This document shows positions 1 to 8,152 of a DNA stretch of 64,000 bases, piece by piece. Origin of the DNA: Anaerolineae bacterium (lineage in GTDB: Bacteria > Chloroflexota > Anaerolineae > Aggregatilineales > Phototrophicaceae); assembly GCA_022842885.1 (NCBI GenBank), contig JALHOR010000006.1, positions 1 to 64,000 on the forward strand. The letters are read 5' to 3'. Position numbers and translations under genes: made by a program. Under the pieces are notes generated by a model. The model made no database searches, had not been told where the DNA came from, and saw only the letters and a list, made by a program, of their open reading frames with translations. Every line of letters begins with the position of its first letter. Position 1 is the stretch's first letter.

Positions 1-2
1 TT

Positions 3-101
3 GACCGCTTGGAAGGCATGGGCTGGATTGTGCGCGAACCGGGTAAATCGCGCTCGATTCGGTTTGGGGAAAACGCGCCCGATTACCGCCCACCTGAATA
101 A
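3..101 (+). CDS. C-terminal end of a LexA-like winged-helix regulator (truncated by window edge)
   Basis: Reading from base 3 gives 32 residues ending at TAA 99-101. They include LEGMGWIVREPGKSRSIRF. The pattern 'Leu-Glu-x-x-Gly-x-Ile-x-Arg-x-Pro-Gly-Lys-Ser-Arg-x-Ile' is the wing and end of the N-terminal DNA-binding domain of LexA-type repressors. Here it is followed by only about 11 residues and a stop, so the protein seems to lack the LexA peptidase domain, or is a short LexA-DBD protein. The start lies outside the window. The gene converges with the enoyl-CoA hydratase gene that ends at 124. The assignment rests on a short motif and is moderate. Confidence 0.6.
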   Translation, partial: DRLEGMGWIVREPGKSRSIRFGENAPDYRPPE

Positions 102-123
102 CCTACCTGCCTCTATCTCACGC

Positions 124-930
124 TTATTTGCCTTCCCATTCCACCGGATATTGTTTCGTTACGACTGCTTGTACCCCGCGCATAAAATCATCGGTACGGA
201 AAAGTTGTGCCTGCGCCCACGCTTCAATCTTCAAATCGGATTCATTATCCATGATGTGATTTACGACGCGCTTGGTATAACTGACTGCCAGCGGTGCTGA
301 GAGCGCAATTTCCGCCGCTAGTTCTTCGGCTTTTTTCAGCAATTCATCTTTCGGCACAACATAATTCACGATACCCCATTTTTCGGCAGTGGCTAAATCT
401 AAGTTGCGTCCGGTCATAATGATTTCTTTTGCCCGTGCGGGTCCCACCAATTTAACCAGCCGCACCGTGCCGCCCACATCAGGAATCATGCCCAAGCGTG
501 TTTCTGGCAAGCTGTATTTGGTGCGTTCCGCGATGATACGAAAATCGCACGCCAATGACATTTCCATCGCTATGCCTAATGCGTAGCCGTGCATCAAACA
601 AAAGGTGGGCAGCGAACAATTTTCAATTTTGTTCATCACCTGTTGGAAAGCGGCGGTCATTGGGAACAAATTCTGTTTCCAGTGTTCGCCAAAAGGATTG
701 TCGCCATCCAGAAAACCGCTTAAATCCACACCGGATGAAAAGGCGATGCCATTCGCCCGGATAAAGACCACGCGGGCAGTGTTGGCATTAAAGGCGCGTT
801 CAGCTTCATCTATGGCATTGCCGATGTCTTGCAGCATTTGCCAGTTCATAGCATTGCGTTTATCTTCGCGGTTGAGGATGATTTCAAAGATATGGTCGCG
901 CTGGTGGGTGAGGATCGTTTCGTAAGTCAT
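124..930 (-). CDS. Enoyl-CoA hydratase/isomerase (crotonase) family protein
   Basis: 268 residues, a full crotonase. Such enzymes add water to, or isomerise, enoyl-CoA thioesters in the cytoplasm (fatty-acid or amino-acid breakdown). Visible family marks are AFSSGVDLSGF (residues 63-73), one half of the oxyanion hole, HGYALGIAMEMSLACDF (114-130), the second half and CoA-binding helix, and LPETRLGMIPDVGG (141-154), where Glu143 and Asp151 occupy catalytic positions. The ATG at 930 was preferred to an in-frame TTG at 936; an AGTT-CCTTC stretch but no clear Shine-Dalgarno precedes it. The substrate cannot be told from sequence. It stands alone, with a 400-base repeat-rich gap upstream. Confidence 0.9.
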   Translation of the reverse strand: MTYETILTHQRDHIFEIILNREDKRNAMNWQMLQDIGNAIDEAERAFNANTARVVFIRANGIAFSSGVDLSGFLDGDNPFGEHWKQNLFPMTAAFQQVMNKIENCSLPTFCLMHGYALGIAMEMSLACDFRIIAERTKYSLPETRLGMIPDVGGTVRLVKLVGPARAKEIIMTGRNLDLATAEKWGIVNYVVPKDELLKKAEELAAEIALSAPLAVSYTKRVVNHIMDNESDLKIEAWAQAQLFRTDDFMRGVQAVVTKQYPVEWEGK

Positions 931-936
931 AATCAA

Positions 937-1341
937 AAACCTGAAGGAGTTATTTTTTCGGATAGTGTGGAGAATTATAACATGAGGGCTTTTGGCTGTT
1001 AGCTATTGGCTTTTCGTTACAAACGCAAAACCGATAATGTAAGTTAAAATTTTAGTTCGGTAAATTTCAAATCGGGCATGATGCATCATGCCCCTACAAT
1101 GGGAGCGACAAACAAGTGGCGTGTGAAGTCCCTGTCCTTCGGGAGAGGGATTTAGGATGAGGGCGAAAACACAACCTGAGTAGTTACGAAAAACAAAGTT
1201 TCACCACCGAGGCACGGAGAGGCACAGCGGTTTTCACTGAGAAAATATTGAACCACAAAAGATATAGAGATTTCAGTTGACATAAAAATCAAGTGTACTT
1301 AAAATATAAAGGAAGTAATTTTTGATTGAACAGGATTTTTT
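937..1341. repeat. Intergenic region packed with dispersed repeat fragments
   Basis: No gene was seen. Four repeat families that recur elsewhere in the window lie end to end. A 'ttttggctgttagctattgg' stretch (about 993-1012) is related to 2228-2258 and 42718-42747. A perfect 20-base palindrome lies at 1074-1093, of the gggcat...atgccc type followed by 'cctaca'. A 'cttcgggagagggatttagg' element lies near 1135-1155. A 'ttttcactgagaaaatattg' block (about 1229-1248) is shared with 6168-6233. The end of the region carries the promoter of the BRO-like gene, but no clear -35/-10 pair could be assigned. Confidence 0.6.
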
Positions 1342-2187
1342 ATGAATGACATGATAACCACCGACTCCATCAATGCCACTCGTATCCGCAAAGAATGGAG
1401 TGAAAACGAATGGTATTACAGTGTTACTGATATTATTGCTGAACTGCTTGATGCTGACCAAAAACGCGCTCAAAATTATTATCACGTCTTAAAAGGACGC
1501 CTCAAAAAAGAAGGGAACGAGTCCCTGACAGATTGTAAGAGACTGAAGCTCGTTGCTGCTGATGGCAAACGTTATTTAACCGATGTGATGAATCGGGAGC
1601 AAGTCCTCCGACTCATCCAGTCTGTCCCTTCCCCCAAAGCCGAACCTCTCAAATTATGGTTGGCACAAGTTGGCTCAGAACGCTTAGAAGAAACCGAAGA
1701 CCCAGAATTGGGGTTGTTTCGCTCATTGGATCGCGCTGTAGACAAATATCGTTCACAAGGCAAAGCGGATACTTGGATTGCCCTGCGTGTGGAAGGCATT
1801 GTAACGCGCAAACAATTTGTCGAGGCACTCAAAAATGCGGTCATTGATGCGCCGCCGACTATGTACGCCCTGACAACAGATAAGATGTATCTAGGATTAT
1901 GGGAAAGAACGGCAGCACAACTACGCAAAGATTTAAACATCGCTCCCAATGAGAATCCACGCGACCATTTTGGCAAATATGCCTTGATATACACGCGATT
2001 GGCAGAGGAATTGGCAGCAGAACGACTCAACAATATCGAAACAGTCACTCTAAAGATGGCGATGGATATTGTGTGGGAAGTGGCACATCTCTTTCATCAA
2101 CAAGCCAACCAATTAGCGGCAGTTGTCGGCTATGATCTTGTAACCGAAAAACCACTGTTGCCGAAAAAGACGAGCAGGAAAAAATAA
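1342..2187 (+). CDS. BRO-N / DinD-like antirepressor family protein
   Basis: 281 residues. The N-terminal third ([20 protein letters not shown], then a [15 protein letters not shown] stretch) matches the layout of BRO-N/phage-antirepressor domains: a short beta element, a helix that would contact DNA, and a conserved tail. The C-terminal half is helical and Lys/Glu-rich, as in DinD-like proteins, which in other bacteria modulate LexA or RecA and lie near defence or prophage genes. Start ATG 1342 follows ACAGGA at a workable distance. It converges with the NACHT gene (63 bases between stops). The DNA-binding role is known for the family; the specific partner is unknown. No phage structural genes are nearby. 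Confidence 0.7.
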   Translation: MNDMITTDSINATRIRKEWSENEWYYSVTDIIAELLDADQKRAQNYYHVLKGRLKKEGNESLTDCKRLKLVAADGKRYLTDVMNREQVLRLIQSVPSPKAEPLKLWLAQVGSERLEETEDPELGLFRSLDRAVDKYRSQGKADTWIALRVEGIVTRKQFVEALKNAVIDAPPTMYALTTDKMYLGLWERTAAQLRKDLNIAPNENPRDHFGKYALIYTRLAEELAAERLNNIETVTLKMAMDIVWEVAHLFHQQANQLAAVVGYDLVTEKPLLPKKTSRKK

Positions 2188-2249
2188 TCGAATGATGGGT
2201 TTTGTTTTTCATCATCGCATTTTAACCAACAACTGCTAACAGCCAAAAG

Positions 2250-4252
2250 CTAATCGCTACTTGCAATATGTTCCTGCAATAAGCGATGCAAAAATTTATA
2301 CCCGTTGCCGGAACGCACCATAATTTTGCGCCGCACACATTCTTCCAGAAATGCCGCATAATTCATGGGTGTACTGCCTTCGCGGGTGAGCATGATGCGG
2401 AGGATGATGTGTTGGATAACGATTTCTATACCTTTATTATTTAGAAATCCAAAAACTATACCTATAAATAACCCTATTGGAAACCTTAATATTTGTTTTT
2501 CAATAACTGCAATTGTTAATCCATATATAAATCCATAAATAAGACCTTTTATTATAACAAAGTATATACTAATATGCCAAGAACTCCAAATAGCCTCATT
2601 GGGCATTTTCTTAATAAAATTAATTATAACAAATGCTTTATCAATAGATTTTGTTAAAGGTGAAATAATTAAGAAAGCTAATCCTAGTAATATTGAAAAT
2701 ATCAAATTATTTGTTGAAAAACAGACTATAAAACTAACTGCAAACATAAAACGCATATTTTTTTCATGCCCAAGTACAAAAAAAATAGGAAACCATGCTA
2801 AAAAATCTGTTGTTGACCATTTAACAGATTCTATCGGAACAATTAGTTTGCCATCATTATCATTATGATCTTCAAGAAGTCTTAATAATACCAAACCAGT
2901 TCCCCCATTAAAAACTTCCAATGCTGGCAAACCGAACAAGATACCCCAGAACATAGCACATACAATATAAGCTAGTTGACACCATAACTCAGAAAAAGGT
3001 AAATAGAGAAAATTTATAGAATTAAGTAATATAGTAAATATTTTTAACCACAGTGCAGCAAATATACCCATTGCTAAAGCAGCTATTATTCGCAAACTCA
3101 TAAAATATTTTTCCTGTGTTAGTTCATCCCGCAGCCAATACGGTTGCAGTTCTTCGATAAAAAATGCTTGCAATTTGCGGTGATTCATCTGCTTTGCCAG
3201 CCAGCGCAACCATTTCATCGAGGCATCTTTTTCATATTTAGCGGCGGGATTCAACAGCATTTCGAAGCGCGTATGAAGAAAACGAGCGAAGATATGGCGG
3301 TGGTGCTCGTCCGGCGTTTTTGCCGTGAAAAAGCGTTCCAGCGCATCTTGCCCTTGATACGCCAACACCAGCATATTCAGCATCAATGGCTGCCGTGCTA
3401 GTTCGCGCAAAGCATCATCCTCAATCATCAGCAAGCGCAAAGCATCGGTTTTCATGCCCAATTCACGCAAATAATTCTCAATTTGCGTATCGGTCAGCGG
3501 TTGTAATTCCACCGCACCATTCAACATCAATCGGTATTTTTCGCCTAATTGCTCATATTCGATGCTGCGGCTGCACACGACCACTTTCATAGTGAGGGCA
3601 GCAGAAAATTCGTTGATGCGCTGCACGCATTCGGCGCGATACTCTGCTGGTACTTCGTCTAAACCATCCAACAGCGGCAAAATGTGCGGCTTCTCCGACA
3701 AAAACCAGTCGTGCCAACGTTCCGGCTTGGATTGCGTCCTGAAAGCGATGACTTGCGGCAGCCATTCTGCCAGCGGTTTGCGTTCCTGCGCCCATTCGGA
3801 TAATTCAAAAATCACTGGAATGGGGGCGAATTCGTCTTTTTGTGCTTTTTCCAGCAGCATTTTTGCCAAGCGCAGCAGTGTGGTGGTTTTGCCCGCCCCC
3901 GGCGCACCTAAAATCAGGAGTTTGCCACCAGTGCGTTCAAAAATGTTGACGACATCGGCATCTTCTTGGATCGTCTGCGTTTCGCCATCTACTTTGCCCA
4001 TGCGATTCTCAACGGCTTTGGGCTGAAACGTCAATTTCAATTCAGCACTAATTTCATCTTCCAGTGTTGCAGTGAGGCGATTATGGACGACATCAAAATA
4101 AAAACCTTCGAGCAGATTATGCCGAATTTCAGCTACCTGACGCTCAATTTCGCTCAGGATAGTTTGGTTAAAATTAAATGTGCCAATTGTAGGTTTTTGA
4201 AATAAGGCAACCGGAGTTGGTAGGTTTCCGGCTGCCCCTAATCGTTTTTTGG
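2250..4252 (-). CDS. Membrane NACHT NTPase, expressed as -1 frameshift extension of the upstream adaptor gene (or by a rare start)
   Basis: P-loop STAND-type NTPase of the NACHT group. From the TTG at 4040, the Walker A GAPGAGKTT is at residues 45-53 and Walker B LPLLDGLDEV at 121-130. A winged/helical part follows, then about seven hydrophobic segments (about residues 320-550) and a short soluble tail. The frame stays open upstream of 4040 to a TAA at about 4254. Those 68 extra codons (ending EDEISAEL before KLTFQPK) read as ordinary protein and match the layout before the P-loop in related proteins, yet hold no ATG, GTG or TTG. They connect at 4244 with the preceding gene in the -1 frame at A_AAA_AAC. 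The transmembrane-encoding part (about 2410-3070) is much more AT-rich than the rest. NACHT proteins often act as ligand-triggered immune sensors; that role here is inference. Confidence 0.75.
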
Positions 4253-4687
4253 GTTATTATCTGTTTCCACATCACCAAATTCGAGACGGTCAAAAGTGCC
4301 GCCTTCTGCCTTCACACCTATCGAGTCATGTGATGCTCTTATGTTGCGGAAAGTAGCAATTCCCGCTTTCACACCTATCAGGTTTACGCCGATGGTTTGA
4401 GCAATTTCCGGCGAAGATTTTTCAACCGTTTCAGCAAGTATTCCGGCTTTTTCAACAACTTCAGCATCTTCGCCTACCTTGTTTTCGGCAAGTGCTTCAC
4501 TAATTGCAGCTTTTTGTGCATTTGATTCTGGTTTCTTTTCCCAATTTTCTAAACTAATTTCGTATCGTTTCTGTAGGAGTTCTTTCAACCCCTGATAAGC
4601 ATCTTTGATAGCTTGCTCGGCAGTCGGTTTAATCCCAGCAGCAATGCCCAATGCGAGTGATGAGACAATTATTGTAATGGGATCCAT
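4238..4687 (-). CDS. Small helical adaptor (effector-associated-type) protein upstream of NACHT gene
   Basis: 149 residues from ATG 4687, preceded by GAGAGGATATGCA; an in-frame TTG at 4702 contains that Shine-Dalgarno and is unlikely. The N-terminal segment MDPITIIVSSLALGIAAG is hydrophobic and is followed by an amphipathic stretch (AIKDAYQGLKELLQKRYEIS). Then come helices rich in Ala/Glu and a C-terminal run of short strands (VKAGIATFRNIRA, VKAEGGTFDRLEFGDV) in a loose 'G-x-F-x-x-I/L' repeat. Small proteins with this N-terminus and repeat tail are common beside NACHT and pentapeptide genes in filamentous Chloroflexota and cyanobacteria. It probably mediates partner or membrane association. 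With the frameshift it becomes the N-terminus of an approximately 812-residue NACHT protein. Confidence 0.7.
   Translation of the reverse strand: MDPITIIVSSLALGIAAGIKPTAEQAIKDAYQGLKELLQKRYEISLENWEKKPESNAQKAAISEALAENKVGEDAEVVEKAGILAETVEKSSPEIAQTIGVNLIGVKAGIATFRNIRASHDSIGVKAEGGTFDRLEFGDVETDNNPKND
4244..4250 (-). promoter_or_regulatory. Candidate -1 programmed ribosomal frameshift site A_AAA_AAC
   Basis: On the minus strand the adaptor gene reads aac-cca-aaa-aac-gat-tag. Bases 4250-4244 are AAAAAAC in exactly the X-XXY-YYZ register for tandem slippage. A shift of -1 makes the next codon cga at 4244-4242 and enters, without a stop, the 68 codons leading into the NACHT frame. The zero-frame stop TAG follows one codon later (4240-4238). 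The heptamer is a known efficient slippery sequence in bacteria; that it works here is inference. Downstream of the slip the sequence cctaccaactccggttgcc is GC-richer and could fold, but I see no strong pseudoknot. An A6/A7 sequencing or real indel would give the same fusion. Confidence 0.55.
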
Positions 4688-4837
4688 TGCATATCCTCTC
4701 AAGAAAGCTAGATACCTCTTATTAAATCACATAATTTTGATTTTTGCACTTGTTTTGTATTGAATTTGTTTCAAAAAAATCCTTTGGGTGGAGCTACAAA
4801 TCAGCGCCAGCCTGTTTTTAACTCAGCACTATGTTTA

Positions 4838-5749
4838 TCACATCAACAGCGAGAGCAGCACCGTCAGCGTGAGGATGCTGACCAGTGTGCTGACCATCGT
4901 CGTGGCAGAGGTAAATTCGGCATCGCCGCCAAATTCGGTGACGAGCGCATTGGCTAACACAGCGGTGGGCATGGCGCTTTCAATGATGGCAACTTTCAGC
5001 GAGACGCCGCTTAAGCCAAATAACAACGCCAACGGCAGCGCGATAAACGGCGCAACCACCAACCGCAGCAGCGTTGCCAATACAATCGGGCGCAGGCGAC
5101 CTTTGATGGAGGTTTGCGCCAGTTTTAATCCCAACAATGCCAACATACCCGGAATCGAACCGTTTGCTGCAATATCGCTCACCGCCCGCATGACCGGTAG
5201 TGGCAGCGTGATAATGCCCGCGTTCACCAATAAGCCCGCGATGGCAGCATAGGTTAAAGGCACGCTCAACACATTTTTGAGCGCGTGCAGCGGCGATACA
5301 CTACCACCGGATGCAAAAAAAATGCCTAGCGCATTGCCAATCAAGACCGTCACCGAATAATAAATCAGCGCCCGTTCTGCGCCGGCATCCCCGAAGGCAA
5401 ATTGATTTAACGGAATGCCATAATTGGCAGCATTGACCATAATCACGCTGACGATGAACGCACCTGATAATTCGGTATTCCAGTGATGATAGCGCGTAAC
5501 CACAATGCCCAACACCATCATGGAAAGCGAGACACCCACTGCCACGCCCGCAATCCCGCCGATTTCGCTGCCTGCGATGGTCATGGAGGAAAACCCACGA
5601 AACACCAGCGACGGCGTGAACAGATAAATCAGCAGCACGGAAATCGGTTTGGGGTCAGGATTAAAGCGTTTGCCAATGAAATACGCCGCGCCAATAATCA
5701 AAAAAATCGGCGCAATCACATTAAAGATGATAGTTAGAATTTCGGTCAT
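4838..5749 (-). CDS. AEC (auxin efflux carrier) family transporter
   Basis: 303 residues with about ten hydrophobic helices split by a central loop near residues 145-160, the layout of AEC/PIN-type permeases. Marks include the opening FNVIAPIFLIIGAAYFIGK, the crossover segment ANYGIPLNQFAFG (about 108-120), typical of N-Y-G-x-P in this family, and a second half with ESAMPTAVLANALVTEFGGD. Bacterial relatives move malonate, malate or other carboxylates, but the substrate cannot be chosen from sequence. The ATG at 5749 immediately follows the TAA of the HIT gene (5752-5750), so the two are translationally coupled on the minus strand. Confidence 0.88.
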   Translation of the reverse strand: MTEILTIIFNVIAPIFLIIGAAYFIGKRFNPDPKPISVLLIYLFTPSLVFRGFSSMTIAGSEIGGIAGVAVGVSLSMMVLGIVVTRYHHWNTELSGAFIVSVIMVNAANYGIPLNQFAFGDAGAERALIYYSVTVLIGNALGIFFASGGSVSPLHALKNVLSVPLTYAAIAGLLVNAGIITLPLPVMRAVSDIAANGSIPGMLALLGLKLAQTSIKGRLRPIVLATLLRLVVAPFIALPLALLFGLSGVSLKVAIIESAMPTAVLANALVTEFGGDAEFTSATTMVSTLVSILTLTVLLSLLM

Positions 5750-6118
5750 TTAGGTCACATCACTTATCAAATGGAAATGCAACAAGGGGACATCCTGATA
5801 AGTGCCACCGTTGCAAATAAGGCGATAGCCAGCCCGGTCTAATTTTAATTCGGTGATAAGCCGCTGCACGGTCATCAATACATCGCGCATGAAAGCGGTT
5901 TCGCCCGCTGGCACACTCATCAAGTTCGGATAGGGCTGTTTTGGCACAATCAGGATATGTACCGGATACGATGGGGCAGGGTGATAAAAGGCAATCAGTG
6001 TCGCGGTTTCATGCAAGCGGTCTAATGGAATTGCCCACGCCATCGTATACCATCCCCAATGCAACACCCAATAAAAAAAGGGTTGCCGCGCCATAGAAAA
6101 AAGCAAGGATTTCAGCAT
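5750..6118 (-). CDS. HIT-family protein with degenerate histidine triad
   Basis: 122 residues from ATG 6118. The open frame runs upstream to 6277, but that part lies in a dispersed repeat and is unlikely to be translated. HIT proteins are nucleotidyl hydrolases or transferases acting on nucleotide phosphoramidates and similar substrates. The core is recognisable: TATLIAFYHPAPSYPVHILIVPKQ-like strands, GYRLICNGG and the C-terminal VPLLHFHLISD. The usual P-H-x-H-x-H triad is here P-L-L-H-F-H: the first His is Leu, while the middle nucleophilic His and the last remain. The TAA touches the start codon of the AEC transporter gene. A reduced activity is possible. Confidence 0.75.
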   Translation of the reverse strand: MLKSLLFSMARQPFFYWVLHWGWYTMAWAIPLDRLHETATLIAFYHPAPSYPVHILIVPKQPYPNLMSVPAGETAFMRDVLMTVQRLITELKLDRAGYRLICNGGTYQDVPLLHFHLISDVT

Positions 6119-6167
6119 TTTACTTATCAATGAATAGATTTGCATTTGTAATTTATCATAATTTTTC

Positions 6168-6278
6168 ACCACAAAGACACGGAGAACACCGAGATTTTCA
6201 CTGAGAGATAAATTAATCGAGAAAATATTGGCACCAATACAGAGAAAAGCTGATAGCTGACCGCTGAAAGCTATCATA
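6168..6278. repeat. Dispersed intergenic repeat (accacaaagacacgg / ttttcactgag type)
   Basis: Bases 6168-6233 contain caccacaaagacacggagaa, ttttcactgagagataaatt and a closing gagaaaatattgg. These match, in order, the block at about 1199-1248. The block 6248-6278 (agctgatagctgaccgctga) resembles the 'ggctgttagctattggc' family seen at 993, 2228 and 42718. Both lie directly before the HIT gene and lengthen its open frame artificially. Confidence 0.6.
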
Positions 6279-6304
6279 CAATTTCCTTCTCCTTTTAAAA
6301 TGGG

Positions 6305-6823
6305 CTATAAACTTGCCAATTCCAAATAGATTGTCCATAAATCGGCATTGGTTTTATCCACCATGAAGGTGATGAGGGGTGTGCCGCCACACTGCCCGCT
6401 GGCAAACGTGGTCGCGGTTTCGGGCGTCCACCAGTCCATTTGTAGGGATTTGGTAAATGTTGCTGCCACATTATCTTGTAAGTTCAATGCCGAACACAAG
6501 GCTTCGCTCTCTACGGCGTCTATCATGCGTGCAAAATCATCCGGCACGATTCGCAGCCGAATATACACAAAATAATCTGTCCACGATTCATAATAATATT
6601 CAATATCTGTTGCAGATGGTGGTAATGCTGCGCCCAACCACTGCCGAATCACAGGTAAAGCATCGTCGCCAGAATGCCGCGCTTCTTGCTTGGGCAAAGC
6701 ACTAAAGGCGAATAAGGTGGGCATCAGGATGGGTATGATACTGCATATTCCCAAACCCACGATGAGTATGAGAGCCGGTTTCCAGAAGCGATGTAGCAGA
6801 GAAGAAGATTTTTTCTGGCTCAT
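6305..6823 (-). CDS. Small membrane-anchored protein of unknown function
   Basis: 172 residues. A basic N-terminus is followed by one strong membrane segment (WKPALILIVGLGICSIIPIL, about residues 14-33), then an extracellular domain rich in Trp, Tyr and acidic residues with two Cys (about 108 and 143) that could pair. I do not recognise the family. Its ATG overlaps the stop of the phosphatase gene by four bases (ATGA at 6820-6823), so it is translated from the same message. Confidence 0.7.
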   Translation of the reverse strand: MSQKKSSSLLHRFWKPALILIVGLGICSIIPILMPTLFAFSALPKQEARHSGDDALPVIRQWLGAALPPSATDIEYYYESWTDYFVYIRLRIVPDDFARMIDAVESEALCSALNLQDNVAATFTKSLQMDWWTPETATTFASGQCGGTPLITFMVDKTNADLWTIYLELASL

Positions 6824-7416
6824 GACAATATCATTTCTGGCTCTGTTTGCGGCGTGACCTGCTGAATATATTGCTGAAATTCATCCAAGCGATGCCGTTG
6901 TCTGGATGTCAGGTGGATGAAAGGGCGCACAGCCCGGATTTTTTTTAGGGCAACACTCGGGGCAAGGTGTTCATATTTGATGAGATATGCTGCTGCCATC
7001 GTCGGGGCCCGCCCCACGCCAACACCGCAATGCACATACACTTTGCTGCCCTGCTGAATATGCTGCGCGATAAAATCTGCCCCTTGGTCTAAGTCATCCA
7101 ACGTGGGCGGCGTATTATCGCGGGTGGGCAAATGCAAATGGGCGCTGCCACCAATCCCTTGCGCCACATCATCAAAGTTTGCTTCGCGCATGTTCACGAC
7201 TGCCACAATGCCCTCTTGTGCCATGCCATCCCAATTCTGATGCTGTCCGCCGACATATAATTGCGGCGTCACGCGGCTTAACCCCCAATGCGGTACACCC
7301 GTGAGTTTGCGCTTGCCTTGGTCAACAAACCGCAGCACAATCCCCTTGGGTCCCATTCGCAATAAACTCCACATCCGATTCAACTGGGACGGCGGTTTTG
7401 GAAGCTGTTGTGTCAT
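6820..7416 (-). CDS. Dual-specificity / tyrosine-type protein phosphatase
   Basis: 198 residues from ATG 7416, chosen over an upstream in-frame TTG at 7440. The active-site loop VHCGVGVGRAPT (residues 128-139) has the C-x5-R signature with Cys130 as nucleophile and Arg136 binding phosphate. Asp100 in THLPTRDNTPP-like context (LPTRDN) is the likely general acid. The strand TPQLYVGGQHQNWDGM is the usual dual-specificity start. It likely dephosphorylates Tyr/Ser/Thr on proteins, or possibly phospholipid or nucleotide phosphates. Its stop overlaps the next gene, suggesting an operon with the unknown membrane protein. Confidence 0.88.
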   Translation of the reverse strand: MTQQLPKPPSQLNRMWSLLRMGPKGIVLRFVDQGKRKLTGVPHWGLSRVTPQLYVGGQHQNWDGMAQEGIVAVVNMREANFDDVAQGIGGSAHLHLPTRDNTPPTLDDLDQGADFIAQHIQQGSKVYVHCGVGVGRAPTMAAAYLIKYEHLAPSVALKKIRAVRPFIHLTSRQRHRLDEFQQYIQQVTPQTEPEMILS

Positions 7417-7503
7417 GCAGGCTCCTATCGGTATCAACAAAGCATTATCCTGTTCATGATAGCAGAGGATAAAACTTTCTCACCATAAGCAATTGTTCAG
7501 AAA

Positions 7504-8118
7504 TCACGGGGTTTGTGTCCATTGGCACGCTGTCCGCTGCATATCACGCGGGTCAAGCTGCGGCGGTGGGGTGCGCCTATCGGTAATGATAATTTCGACG
7601 GGCATCTCCCAAAAGTGTTGGCAAGCGGTGGGCGTTTGCGCCGAAAAATGCTCATAACGAGCCACCTGAAATGTCTCATAAACAGCGATTTCTGGTGGTT
7701 GCCCCAACGCCAACCACACGTCGCCCAAAGTTAAGCGTGTCGTCAGCCGAATCCAATTGACCACCCGCACACTGTACGCTGTCTCTGCCCACCCCGCTAT
7801 AAAAAATGGCGATGCGATATGGTCAAATTGAATGCTGATGACCGATACCTGCGACATATCGGCGGCGCTGTCTTGTCCCATCAGCCGCGTATTGACTTGA
7901 ATGCTGGGTTGCCCTTCTAACAACCGTTCCGCTTCATCCATGCTGGTGCGTCCGGGACGAATATCCAGATAACACGGCGCACATTGCGGCGAAAACGTCA
8001 GGGCGGCTTGTAAATCGGCAAAAAAAGCATGGTCATATACCAGCAGGCGCAGGCAAGCCAACAGAAAAAACATCATGAGAAAAATGCGGAGAAGCAGAGG
8101 GCAAATGAAGTAGAGCAT
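7504..8118 (-). CDS. Membrane-anchored extracytoplasmic protein, paralogue of the 8912-9553 product
   Basis: 204 residues from ATG 8118; the frame is open to 8226 but would overlap the HNH gene. A single N-terminal membrane segment (LYFICPLLLRIFLMMFFLLACL) is followed by a domain with APCYLDIRPGRTSMDEAERLL and LTLGDVWLALGQPPEI, plus a late CQHFWEMPVEIII. The same blocks occur in the protein at 8912-9553, showing a common origin. Such 'C-x-x-C-W/Y-x-x-I-R-P-G-x-T' proteins are numerous in Anaerolineae and have no known function. It lies 34 bases after the HNH gene on the same strand. Confidence 0.72.
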   Translation of the reverse strand: MLYFICPLLLRIFLMMFFLLACLRLLVYDHAFFADLQAALTFSPQCAPCYLDIRPGRTSMDEAERLLEGQPSIQVNTRLMGQDSAADMSQVSVISIQFDHIASPFFIAGWAETAYSVRVVNWIRLTTRLTLGDVWLALGQPPEIAVYETFQVARYEHFSAQTPTACQHFWEMPVEIIITDRRTPPPQLDPRDMQRTACQWTQTP

Positions 8119-8152
8119 AGTACAAATAATTTCATAGACTCGGCTAACGATG

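Noticed and set aside
2250-4040. NACHT gene as a normal gene starting at TTG 4040
   Set aside because: The frame continues upstream with 68 sensible codons that fit the pre-P-loop region of related proteins, and no ribosome site precedes 4040. A frameshift fusion explains both better, though a weak internal start cannot be excluded.
4760-5252. Plus-strand open frames over the AEC transporter
   Set aside because: Antisense shadows; the minus frame has clear membrane helices and family motifs.
6119-6277. N-terminal extension of the HIT protein
   Set aside because: The extra 53 codons coincide with a dispersed intergenic repeat and no HIT protein has such a start.
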